Part shown: positions 56,667 through 64,000 of the stretch, piece by piece | How positions within the stretch are numbered: position 1 is the first letter of the stretch | Layout: every line of letters starts with the position of its first letter | Source of the DNA: a virus | Direction: 5' to 3' (one strand) | Virus record (IMG/VR): IMGVR_UViG_3300042691_006355 | Coordinates: 1 to 64,000 of that record | Length of the DNA stretch: 64,000 bases | Made by a program: the position numbers and the translations under genes | The notes under the pieces: generated by a model | Seen by the model: the letters and a program-made list of their open reading frames with translations, nothing else | What the model was told of the DNA's origin: nothing | The model's database searches: none

Positions 56667-59096
56667 ATGGAGAAACCATCTGTTATCATATACCAAAACC
56701 CGTTCCCAAGCCAAATGGTTTCGGAAGAAGAGAAGCAAACCGCTGAATATGGTTTGAAGATCGGTAAAGCCATTGAGGGAGAGTGGTTTAAGAGAAAGAA
56801 CAATACATGTAGATTCTATGATCAATGGGGTGAGTACCATAGACTTAGACTTTATGCTCGTGGACAACAACCAGTCCAAAAATATAAAGATGAATTAGCT
56901 ATTAATGGTGACATGTCTATGATGAACTTAGACTGGACACCAGTTCCTATTATACCTAAGTTTGTTGATGTTGTTGTCAACGGAATGTCTGACAGATTAT
57001 TCAAGGTTAGAACTGAAGCTCAAGATGTAATGTCTGCCGAGCGTAAGAACATATTCCAGGAGATGATCGAGTCTGACATGATAGCTAAGGATTTCTTGAC
57101 AATGACAAAAGAGCAGTTCGGAGTAGATGCTTTTAACGTTGATCCAGAAGAACTTCCTAGCACTGATGAAGAGCTAGAGCTATACATGCAGATCAAGTAC
57201 AAGCCAAGTATTGAGATAGCTAACGAGGTGGCTATTGATACTGTATTTGAGATGAACAGATACGATGAACTTAGAAAACTAATGAACTATGATTTAGTTA
57301 CTATAGGTGTGTCTGTTGTTAAGCATTCATTTTTAGTTAATGATGGACTTAAGGTAGACTATGTTGATCCAGCTAACTGGATTCATAGCTATACAGAAAA
57401 GAATGACTTCTCTGATTGTTACTACTTTGGTGAGGTTAAGCAGATGCACTATACTGAGGTTCTTAAAATTGATCCAACGTTAACTGAGGAGCAACTAAAC
57501 GAGATCAGAAATAGTAGTGCTGCTTGGTATACGTATTTTCCTATTATTAGAAACTATCAAGATGATTACTTTACAAATGAGATTGTAACTCTTATATACT
57601 TTAACTACAAGGCAAGCAAGAAATTTGTATGGAAAAAGAAATTACTTGAGAATGGTGGAGAGAGAGTTATTAGAAAGGGTGACGAGTTTAATCCACCAAT
57701 GGAGGATGGAATGCCATTTGAAAGAGTTGAGGCAGTTAGAGATGTTTGGTATGAAGGTGTTCTTGTAGCTGGTACAAACATTATCCTTAAGTGGGAGATG
57801 ATGCGTAATATGGTTCGTCCAAAGTCAGCATCTCAGAGAGCATATCCGAACTATGTTGCATTTGCTCCAAGAATGTACAAGGGAGCAATGGAGTCATTGG
57901 TAAGAAGAATGATACCTTTTGCTGATCAGATTCAGTTAACACATTTAAAGTTACAACAGGTAACTGCAAGAGTAGTTCCAGATGGTGTATTCATTGATGC
58001 TGATGGTATTAATGAGGTTGATCTTGGTACTGGTGCTGCTTATAACCCAGAGGATGCATTAAAGCTTTACTTCCAAACAGGTAGTGTTATTGGTAGAAGC
58101 TATACTCAAGACGGTGAGTTTAACAATGCTAGAATTCCAATTCAAGAACTAAGCACAAATAGTGGTCAAGCTAAGATGTCATCTTTGATTAACAACTACA
58201 ATCACTATCTAAATATGATTAGAGATGTGACTGGAGTTAATGAGGCAAGAGATGGAAGTATGACGCATCCAGATGCATTAGTTGGTATTCAAAAGATGGC
58301 AGCTATGAATTCAAACACTGCCACTAGACACATCTTAGAAGGAAATTTAAACATTACAAAAAGATTAGCTGAGTGCGTATCTATTAGAGTTGCAGACATA
58401 CTTGAATACTCTGACTTTGCTGAAGAGTTTGCTATGCAAATTGGTAAGTATAACATGACTATTCTTGAAGAGATTAGAGACTTATACTTATTTGACTTCG
58501 GAATATTTATTGATCTTGATCCAGATGAGGATGAAAGACAAATGCTTGAGGCAAACATTCAAGTTGCTCTACAACAACAAACAATTGACCTAGAGGATGC
58601 CATTGATATTCGAAATATCAAGAACATTAAGTTGGCCAATGAGTTGCTTAAGATGAAGAGAAAGAAGAGAATGGAGAAGCAACAGCAGGACAAGCAGATG
58701 GAATTCCAAATGCAGATGCAGACTAACATGCAGTCTCAGCAAGCTGCTGCTGAATCCAAGGCTCAACTTTTACAGATGGAAGCTCAAACAAAAATTCAAA
58801 TCAAAGAGGCTGAGGCTAACTACGAGATAATGAAAATGCAGGCTGAAGTTGAAATGAAGAGACAGCTTATGGATCTTGAGTTCCAGTACAACATGCAGCT
58901 TAAGGGCATGGAGGCAGATCAGTTAAAGAAAAGAGATGAGGATAAAGAAAAAGCAAAAGACAAAAGAGTCGACATACAGGCATCTAGACAGTCAGAGCTT
59001 ATAAACCAAAGAAAGAATAATCTTCCTCCAATTGATTTTGAAAGTACAGAAGATTCTCTTGATGGATTTGATTTAGAATCTTTTGAACCTAGATAA
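56667..59096 (+). CDS. Portal protein
   Basis: 809 residues. It lies immediately after TerL and upstream of the capsid genes. The central region has the aromatic, charged helical pattern of large portals (MNLDWTPVPIIPKFVDVVVNGMSDRLFKV near 90, the stem-like KPSIEIANEVAIDTVFEMNRYDELRKLMNYD near 175-205). The C-terminal 160 residues form a Gln/Met/Lys-rich coiled coil (KQMEFQMQMQTNMQSQQ..), like the barrel and crown extension of podovirus portals. Assignment rests on order, size and layout. Confidence 0.8.
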   Translation: MEKPSVIIYQNPFPSQMVSEEEKQTAEYGLKIGKAIEGEWFKRKNNTCRFYDQWGEYHRLRLYARGQQPVQKYKDELAINGDMSMMNLDWTPVPIIPKFVDVVVNGMSDRLFKVRTEAQDVMSAERKNIFQEMIESDMIAKDFLTMTKEQFGVDAFNVDPEELPSTDEELELYMQIKYKPSIEIANEVAIDTVFEMNRYDELRKLMNYDLVTIGVSVVKHSFLVNDGLKVDYVDPANWIHSYTEKNDFSDCYYFGEVKQMHYTEVLKIDPTLTEEQLNEIRNSSAAWYTYFPIIRNYQDDYFTNEIVTLIYFNYKASKKFVWKKKLLENGGERVIRKGDEFNPPMEDGMPFERVEAVRDVWYEGVLVAGTNIILKWEMMRNMVRPKSASQRAYPNYVAFAPRMYKGAMESLVRRMIPFADQIQLTHLKLQQVTARVVPDGVFIDADGINEVDLGTGAAYNPEDALKLYFQTGSVIGRSYTQDGEFNNARIPIQELSTNSGQAKMSSLINNYNHYLNMIRDVTGVNEARDGSMTHPDALVGIQKMAAMNSNTATRHILEGNLNITKRLAECVSIRVADILEYSDFAEEFAMQIGKYNMTILEEIRDLYLFDFGIFIDLDPDEDERQMLEANIQVALQQQTIDLEDAIDIRNIKNIKLANELLKMKRKKRMEKQQQDKQMEFQMQMQTNMQSQQAAAESKAQLLQMEAQTKIQIKEAEANYEIMKMQAEVEMKRQLMDLEFQYNMQLKGMEADQLKKRDEDKEKAKDKRVDIQASRQSELINQRKNNLPPIDFESTEDSLDGFDLESFEPR

Positions 59097-59098
59097 TA

Positions 59099-59332
59099 AT
59101 GAAAAGAACAACAAAAACAACAACTAGATCTAAGGTAAATATCGAACCATATGTATCTGGTAATGCAGATAAAAATAGATTTGATGTTAATTACGGAGTA
59201 ACTCTATCTAAAGGTCCAGTTAATTTTAATATTGACCAAAGTGTTGGAACTGGATATAAACCAGAAACTACGTTTACACTAGGCGTAAACATTCCAATTA
59301 CTAAAAGAATAAAAAATAGAGGAAGTAATTAA
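59099..59332 (+). CDS. Small protein after the portal (77 aa), unknown
   Basis: 77 residues, all-beta pattern: KVNIEPYVSGNADKNRFDVNYGVTLSKGPVNFNIDQSVGTGYKPETTFTLGVNIPITKRIKNRG. Alternating polar and hydrophobic residues resemble outer-membrane barrel strands, an odd feature in a head gene cluster. Starts 2 nt after the portal stop. Confidence 0.5.
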   Translation: MKRTTKTTTRSKVNIEPYVSGNADKNRFDVNYGVTLSKGPVNFNIDQSVGTGYKPETTFTLGVNIPITKRIKNRGSN

Positions 59333-59334
59333 TT

Positions 59335-59967
59335 ATGGCATACATAGAGCATAATTTTTTCCCATTAAAAGTATTCGTAAGGAACGAGTACATGTATCAG
59401 TTCACTAAGGGTCATGGTGAGTTTACTCCTGGAGTAATAATGTCTGTAAGATGTATGCCTGGTCAGGCTGCATTGTTTCAAGTTCTTCTTGAGAATGGTG
59501 TAATGAGAGACAAGCTACCATCTCACGCATTATTAACTGAGCCTAAAACACCATATCCAGATCTCCCGTTTCATTATCTTCAGATATGGAATTGTTTCTC
59601 TTATAACTTTACACTTCTACATTTATCTTATGTTTATGACACTAAGGTTGATGTATACATGAAAGATCGTAAGTGGTATAGCGGAAGTTACTATGCAACA
59701 ATAAACTGGGGATCAAATGACTTGAACACAGATCTATCATTAGCTGAAGATCCATTAGAGCATAAGTCTCATCATATTATACTACTAGACAATGGGCAAA
59801 TAGCGTTGCAGCCTAACAACAGAATAAAATGGTCTGAGCCTTCTTTTGTTACAAAAACATTCCCAGAAAAGCCAGACTATTTAGTCAATAGTGAGTACTT
59901 TAACTGTGAAGGATATGAGAAGTGGCACACCGAGGATTCACAGGCAATGTTCTACGAAAACGAATAA
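59335..59967 (+). CDS. Conserved head-region protein (210 aa)
   Basis: 210 residues opening YIEHNFFPLKVFVRNEYMYQFTKGHGEFTPGVIMSVRCMPGQAALFQVLLENGVMRDKLPSHAL, a well-formed beta-type protein with many aromatics. I know similar proteins at this position in Bacteroidota phages, but no function. A head-completion or portal-accessory role is inferred. Confidence 0.55.
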   Translation: MAYIEHNFFPLKVFVRNEYMYQFTKGHGEFTPGVIMSVRCMPGQAALFQVLLENGVMRDKLPSHALLTEPKTPYPDLPFHYLQIWNCFSYNFTLLHLSYVYDTKVDVYMKDRKWYSGSYYATINWGSNDLNTDLSLAEDPLEHKSHHIILLDNGQIALQPNNRIKWSEPSFVTKTFPEKPDYLVNSEYFNCEGYEKWHTEDSQAMFYENE

Positions 59968-59979
59968 TAAATTATTTAT

Positions 59980-59987
59980 TAACTTTG
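59980..59987 (+). promoter_or_regulatory. TAnnTTTG promoter box (TAACTTTG)
   Basis: Full match in the 41-nt gap before the scaffold candidate, 21 nt from its ATG at 60009. Confidence 0.6.
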
Positions 59988-60008
59988 TAAAAATTAAATT
60001 AAATAACA

Positions 60009-61157
60009 ATGGATCAAGAAATTAAAGTAAGGGCTGTAGATTTTGAAGAAAAGTCTGTAGCTGAGGTAGAAGAACAACTACTAAAGCAACATGAGGAAAC
60101 TACTGGTGTTTCATTAAGTACTGATACAGTTGATACTATTCAAGTACCACAAGAAACAGTTGAAATAGTAGATACTTCTAATGATACAGTGGAGACTATT
60201 ATTACAGATGATAATACGCCAACAATTGTTGACGAAATTGACGATAATAAAGTTCTTTCATATATTGGTAAAAGATACAACAAGGAAATCAGTAACTTGG
60301 ATGAGTTATTTGAGCAGAGACAACAGAACGAAGATCTTCCAGAAGATGTTTCTGCATTCCTTAAGTATAAAAAAGAAACAGGACGTGGAATCGAAGATTT
60401 TATTCGCTTGAATAATAACTACGATGAAATGGACGAAGACTCTTTGCTTTTTGAATATCAGCGTGAGCAGAATCCAGATCTAGAACCAGAGGACATAAAG
60501 TTTGATGTAATGGATCGTTTTGCTTATGATGAAGACTTCGATGATGAAAAAGAAATCAAGAAGAAAAAATTAGCAAAGAAAAAAGAGCTCTCAAAAGCTA
60601 AGAAGTACTTTAACGACCTTAAAGAACAATACAGAGTTCCACTTGAGTCAAGGGAAACATTTGTTCCACAGGAAGAAAGAGACACTTATGATGCTTTCAA
60701 GAGATATAAAGAATCTTCCAAGTCTATAGAGGAAGAAAACGCAAAAAGGTCCCAGTTCTTCTCAAAGAAAACTCAAGAACTTTTCTCTGACAAATTTGAA
60801 GGTTTCAAGTTTAATATAGATGAAAATAAAAAGCTAGTTTACAAGCCAGGAGATCCGAAAGCCTTAATGCAAGAACAGAATGATTTAAAGAACTTTGTTT
60901 CACAGTTCTTGGATGATGATGGTTACCTTGCAGATGCTGAAGCTTTCCACCGTTCTATTGTGATAGCCAAAAACCCAGATAAGTTTGCCAAATTTTTCTA
61001 TGAAAAAGGAATGGCAGATGCGGTAGGTACTGTAGCCAAAGAGTCTAAAAACATTGACATGACTCGACAGGCAACACAAGTAACTCCAACTGATGGTGTT
61101 AAGATTAAAGTAATAGAGCCAGACAGAGGAAGTAGATTAGTAATTAAAAAACGTTAA
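60009..61157 (+). CDS. Scaffolding protein candidate
   Basis: 382 residues, strongly acidic N-terminal half with Thr/Val repeats (TDTVDTIQVPQETVEIVDTSNDTVETI), then long charged helices (KKKKLAKKKELSKAKKYFNDLKEQY) and a basic C-terminus (DGVKIKVIEPDRGSRLVIKKR). Acidic, helical, no catalytic motif and positioned immediately before the major capsid gene, which is the usual place and type of a scaffold. Confidence 0.6.
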   Translation: MDQEIKVRAVDFEEKSVAEVEEQLLKQHEETTGVSLSTDTVDTIQVPQETVEIVDTSNDTVETIITDDNTPTIVDEIDDNKVLSYIGKRYNKEISNLDELFEQRQQNEDLPEDVSAFLKYKKETGRGIEDFIRLNNNYDEMDEDSLLFEYQREQNPDLEPEDIKFDVMDRFAYDEDFDDEKEIKKKKLAKKKELSKAKKYFNDLKEQYRVPLESRETFVPQEERDTYDAFKRYKESSKSIEEENAKRSQFFSKKTQELFSDKFEGFKFNIDENKKLVYKPGDPKALMQEQNDLKNFVSQFLDDDGYLADAEAFHRSIVIAKNPDKFAKFFYEKGMADAVGTVAKESKNIDMTRQATQVTPTDGVKIKVIEPDRGSRLVIKKR

Positions 61158-61176
61158 ACTTTTAAACTTTTAAAAA

Positions 61177-62601
61177 ATGGCTGGTACATTAGCAGTGAGT
61201 CCTGGGGTAGCAATTACTCCTAGCTCAGTAAAGGCAACATTGCCTACAAACTACATTACAAACTTCAACTTCTTAAATCAGTATCTTCCTGATACTTATG
61301 AGCAAGAATTTGAGCGTTACGGAAACAGATCAATCGCATCTTTCTTGCGTATGGTTGGTGCTGAACTTCCTTCTAACTCTGACTTAATTAAATGGGCAGA
61401 GCAAGGTCGTTTGCATACAAAATATACAGGATTGACTTTTGGTTCAGTTTCTTCTGGTACTCAAGTTTTCACTTTACCTACTGGTACTTGTAACTTTAGA
61501 GTTAACCAAACTGTATTCTTATCTTCTCAACAAGTTGCTGCTGAATCAGCAAAGGGGATTATTACGACAGTTACTTCTAATACATTTACTGTAGCTTACT
61601 ATGATTCTGCATACAATGCAACTTCTCCTTTTAGTGTTGCTACTACTGGAGTTACTGCATTTGTTTATGGATCTGAGTTCTCTAAAGGAACAAGTGGTAT
61701 GCAAGGATCATTAGAGGCTGAGGATACATTCTACGAAGTAAAACCAGTTATCATCAAAGATAACTATACTGTATCTGGTTCTGACATGGCTCAAATTGGA
61801 TGGGTAGAAGTTACTACTGAAAATGGTGCTACAGGTTACTTATGGTACATGAAATCAGAGCATGAAACTCGTTTGCGTTTTGAAGATTATCTTGAAATGA
61901 CAATGGTTGAAGGAGTTCCTGCTGAGCAAACATCTGGTGCTACTGCTTTCTTAAACAATGCTCCTTCTTATCCTTCTCCATCTACATTATCAGCAGCTGG
62001 TACTCAAGGTTTATTTGATTCTATTGAGACTAGAGGTAATGTATGGTCTGGTGGTAACCCATCTTCTTTAGCTGACTTTGATACTATTATTCAAAGACTT
62101 GACAAGCAAGGTGCTATCGCTGAAAACGTATTATTCTTAAATCGTCAGTTCTCTTTCGATATCGATGATATGTTGGCTGCTCAAAACTCTTACGGAGCTG
62201 GTGGTACATCTTATGGTTTGTTTGACAACAGCGAAGAGATGGCATTAAACCTTGGTTTCTCTGGATTCAGAAGAGGATACGAGTTCTACAAAACTGATTG
62301 GAAATACCTTAACGATGCAACTCTTCGTGGTGGTTTAGTTGGTGGTGTAGTTAACGGAGTATTGGTTCCTGCTGGAACAATGAGTGTATACGATCAAGTT
62401 CTTGGTAAAAACGCTAGACGTCCGTTCTTACACGTTCGATTTAGAGCTTCTGAGGCTGAAGATCGTAGATACAAAACTTGGATGACTGGTTCAGCTGGCG
62501 GTGCTGCAACTAGCGATCTTGATGCAATGCAAGTTAACTTCTTGTCTGAAAGAGCGCTTTGTACACTTGGTGCTAACAACTTCGTTATCTTCAAGGGATA
62601 A
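61177..62601 (+). CDS. Major capsid protein
   Basis: 474 residues. HK97-like order: N-terminal arm and E-loop region (NYITNFNFLNQYLPDTYEQEFERYGNRSIASFLRM), a central beta-rich region (TKYTGLTFGSVSSGTQVF), the long helix region (VLFLNRQFSFDIDDMLAAQ, about 320-338), and a C-terminal LHVRFRASEAEDRRYKTWMTGSAGGAATSDLDAMQVNFLSERALCTLGANNFV. It follows the scaffold candidate and is followed by a strong terminator. Codon usage is more strongly optimised than in its neighbours, as expected of the most abundant virion protein. Confidence 0.8.
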   Translation: MAGTLAVSPGVAITPSSVKATLPTNYITNFNFLNQYLPDTYEQEFERYGNRSIASFLRMVGAELPSNSDLIKWAEQGRLHTKYTGLTFGSVSSGTQVFTLPTGTCNFRVNQTVFLSSQQVAAESAKGIITTVTSNTFTVAYYDSAYNATSPFSVATTGVTAFVYGSEFSKGTSGMQGSLEAEDTFYEVKPVIIKDNYTVSGSDMAQIGWVEVTTENGATGYLWYMKSEHETRLRFEDYLEMTMVEGVPAEQTSGATAFLNNAPSYPSPSTLSAAGTQGLFDSIETRGNVWSGGNPSSLADFDTIIQRLDKQGAIAENVLFLNRQFSFDIDDMLAAQNSYGAGGTSYGLFDNSEEMALNLGFSGFRRGYEFYKTDWKYLNDATLRGGLVGGVVNGVLVPAGTMSVYDQVLGKNARRPFLHVRFRASEAEDRRYKTWMTGSAGGAATSDLDAMQVNFLSERALCTLGANNFVIFKG

Positions 62602-62612
62602 TTGAAAAAATC

Positions 62613-62641
62613 GGGAGGGGCCTAGCGCCTCTCCCTTTTTT
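62613..62641 (+). terminator. Rho-independent terminator after the capsid gene
   Basis: GGGAGGGGC with GCCTCTCCC (9 bp, one G-T pair), 5-nt loop and six T residues, 12 nt after the capsid stop. Confidence 0.9.
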
Positions 62642-62667
62642 ATTATTAATAAATTAAATTATATCAA

Positions 62668-63432
62668 ATGAAAACAACAAGAAAATCTGTGCTAGAACCA
62701 AAAGATAGAACTTATCTTTTGAAGAATGGAATGAATCCATTAACCTACTTCCTTGCTTCCAAGGACACTCCAAGAAAACGTTTACTTTATTATGATGAGG
62801 AGACAAATACTAATAGACCTCTTCGTTATGCTAGAAATGCAAATTCTCCATTTCAAGATGAGCAAGGTGAAAATGTTATCATTGAACCTATTATTTTTGA
62901 AGATGGCGTATTAAGCGTTCCTAAAAATAATCCAGTTTTACAGGAATTTTTACATTATCATCCAGGAAATGGAACTGAATTCTTTGAGTTTGATCAAGAA
63001 AAAGATGCTCAACAAGAGATTAAGCAAATGTATGATGTTCTTGATGCTCAGTTAATTGCAAGAGAAATGCCATTTGAAGAGCTAGAGCCAATCGCTAGAC
63101 TATTGTTAGGTGGATCTGTAGATTCAATGAAAGTATCTGAAATCAGAAGAGATATGATGCTATACGCTAAGAGATATCCTCAAGACTTTATGGAGGCAGT
63201 AAATGATCCTTCTATTAAAGTTACTAGCTATGCTGCTAGAGCATTGTCTGATGGATATTTGGCATTTAGAAACAATAAAAAAGAAATATTTTATAATCTA
63301 AAAGACAATAAGAAAAAACTCCTTACTGTTCCATTTGGTGATGATCCAGTATACTTATTATCTGCTTACTTACAATCAGAAGAAGGATTAGACCTATATA
63401 AATTCTTAGAAAACAAATTCTCTGAAAATTAG
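62668..63432 (+). CDS. Head-region protein after the capsid gene (254 aa)
   Basis: 254 residues: NPLTYFLASKDTPRKRLLYYDEETNTNRPLRYARNANSPFQDEQGENVIIEPIIFEDGVLSVPKNNPVLQEFLHYHPGN, then a helical C-terminal half. The YDEETNxNRxLRYAxNxxSPFxDEQ segment is a conserved-looking signature in phages of this group. Role unknown; a capsid-associated or head-completion protein is inferred. Confidence 0.6.
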   Translation: MKTTRKSVLEPKDRTYLLKNGMNPLTYFLASKDTPRKRLLYYDEETNTNRPLRYARNANSPFQDEQGENVIIEPIIFEDGVLSVPKNNPVLQEFLHYHPGNGTEFFEFDQEKDAQQEIKQMYDVLDAQLIAREMPFEELEPIARLLLGGSVDSMKVSEIRRDMMLYAKRYPQDFMEAVNDPSIKVTSYAARALSDGYLAFRNNKKEIFYNLKDNKKKLLTVPFGDDPVYLLSAYLQSEEGLDLYKFLENKFSEN

Positions 63433-63440
63433 TATATTTG
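63433..63440 (+). promoter_or_regulatory. TAnnTTTG promoter box (TATATTTG)
   Basis: Full match starting at the end of the previous stop codon, 31 nt before the ATG at 63472. Confidence 0.6.
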
Positions 63441-63471
63441 TGCTATTATTCACCCATTAATTTTTTACAAA

Positions 63472-63753
63472 ATGGAAAAGTTTTTATCTATCCCTGTTAC
63501 TTCTGAACAAAATCAGTTAGTATCTTGCACTGACATTAAATTGATCGAGCAAGGCTCAACAACAACTGTTGTTATCACCTATGGTGGTGGTAAAGTAACA
63601 ACAATTACTCATGCTGCTGCTGGAGCAGGATCAGAAGAAATGAGAGATGCTATTCAAAATGCAGTTATTGCTGCATTACAAACAGCATGGTCTCAACCAG
63701 CTTACAATGTATCTGGTTTACCATTTGCAGTATCTGGTATTGCTATCGCTTAA
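63472..63753 (+). CDS. Small virion protein candidate (93 aa)
   Basis: 93 residues: KFLSIPVTSEQNQLVSCTDIKLIEQGSTTTVVITYGGGKVTTITHAAAGAGSEEMRDAIQNAVIAALQTAWSQPAYNVSGLPFAVSGIAIA. Beta hairpins then an amphipathic helix; I recognise the pattern from other phages at this place. Has its own promoter box and a strong terminator, so likely abundant; capsid decoration is possible. Confidence 0.55.
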   Translation: MEKFLSIPVTSEQNQLVSCTDIKLIEQGSTTTVVITYGGGKVTTITHAAAGAGSEEMRDAIQNAVIAALQTAWSQPAYNVSGLPFAVSGIAIA

Positions 63754-63774
63754 TAATAGCTACTTATCATTAAG

Positions 63775-63803
63775 AAAGGCACTCTCACAAAGTGCCTTTT
63801 TTT
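63775..63803 (+). terminator. Rho-independent terminator (AAAGGCACT-7-AGTGCCTTT, T run)
   Basis: Nine-base inverted repeat with a 7-nt loop continuing into seven or more T residues, 22 nt after the preceding stop. Confidence 0.9.
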
Positions 63804-63806
63804 ATT

Positions 63807-63814
63807 TATCTTTG
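63807..63814 (+). promoter_or_regulatory. TAnnTTTG promoter box (TATCTTTG)
   Basis: Full match directly after the terminator, 14 nt before the ATG at 63829; would start the connector and tail genes. Confidence 0.6.
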
Positions 63815-63828
63815 TAAAAAGCATTTCC

Positions 63829-64000
63829 ATGATCAATGAAGTTCGTAACAACGTTATGTTTATATTGAACAAAGACAATAGGGGTTATATTACTCCTATG
63901 GAGTTCAATACTTATGCTAGACAGGCGCAGTTAGATATATTCCAAAAGTATATGTATGAATATAGCAATGCTATAATCAAACAGAATGCTCGTTACCATG
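63829..64000 (+). CDS. N-terminal part of a connector-type virion protein, truncated by the window end
   Basis: 57 residues visible: INEVRNNVMFILNKDNRGYITPMEFNTYARQAQLDIFQKYMYEYSNAIIKQNARYH, helical and aromatic. The frame is still open at the last base. The start lies just after a terminator and promoter box. It looks like the N-terminus of the protein whose C-terminus begins the window. Confidence 0.7.
   Translation, partial: MINEVRNNVMFILNKDNRGYITPMEFNTYARQAQLDIFQKYMYEYSNAIIKQNARYH

Noticed and set aside
1-64000. Temperate lifestyle or crAss-like multisubunit RNA polymerase
   Set aside because: I saw no integrase, excisionase or CI-like operon, and no DFDGD-type RNA polymerase motif in the giant protein. 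Both were looked for because of the polyvalent protein and host group.

Overview
The window is almost all of a tailed dsDNA phage (Caudoviricetes) genome whose host is very probably a member of Bacteroidota, most likely a flavobacterium. The host call rests on four things: repeated TAnnTTTG promoter boxes 5-40 nt upstream of genes, A-rich leaders with no Shine-Dalgarno sequence, a primase-helicase with a BT4734/VirE-type N-terminus, and signal peptides of Bacteroidota type. The DNA is AT-rich and uses AGA heavily for arginine. Podovirus-like morphology is an inference: there is a portal, a stabilisation-type protein, internal virion proteins and a giant ejection-type protein, and no tail sheath or tape measure was recognised. 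No integrase, excisionase or CRISPR array was seen.

Layout. All virion and lysis genes lie on the + strand from about 42.2 kb to the right end, and continue from the left end to 23.15 kb. A gene start at 63829 runs off the right end and a gene end runs in from the left end; both look like pieces of one virion protein, so the molecule is probably circularly permuted and the window lacks only a few hundred bases. The - strand carries the early block, from about 41.5 kb leftward to 23.14 kb. The two blocks converge tail to tail at 23141-23149 and diverge from a gene-free 0.6-kb control region at 41.5-42.2 kb.

Early block (- strand). 37.2-41.1 kb holds tightly packed tiny genes joined by a recurring TAACCATG or AGAAAYCATG junction. 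Next come a TerC-type membrane protein, an AT-rich iteron-bearing gap that is a good origin candidate (35.57-35.89 kb), and small membrane proteins. The recombination module follows (YqaJ-type exonuclease with partner and a DUF3127 SSB-like protein), then a tRNA island containing an intron-type endonuclease gene, a MazG-like protein, the primase-SF3 helicase, a SNF2-type helicase, a VRR-NUC nuclease and a metallophosphoesterase.

Late block (+ strand). Its order is a proline-rich virion protein, GroEL and GroES, a lone - strand regulator candidate behind face-to-face promoters, small basic conserved phage proteins, fibre and virion-surface proteins, and a lysis cassette (unimolecular spanin, holin, amidase). 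Then come the small terminase candidate, TerL, portal, scaffold candidate, major capsid protein and connectors. Across the ends follow the stabilisation protein, a cysteine-rich fibre with polythreonine linkers, a glycosyltransferase-like protein, a GNAT-like protein, internal virion proteins and a 3525-residue polyvalent protein with two HExxH motifs.
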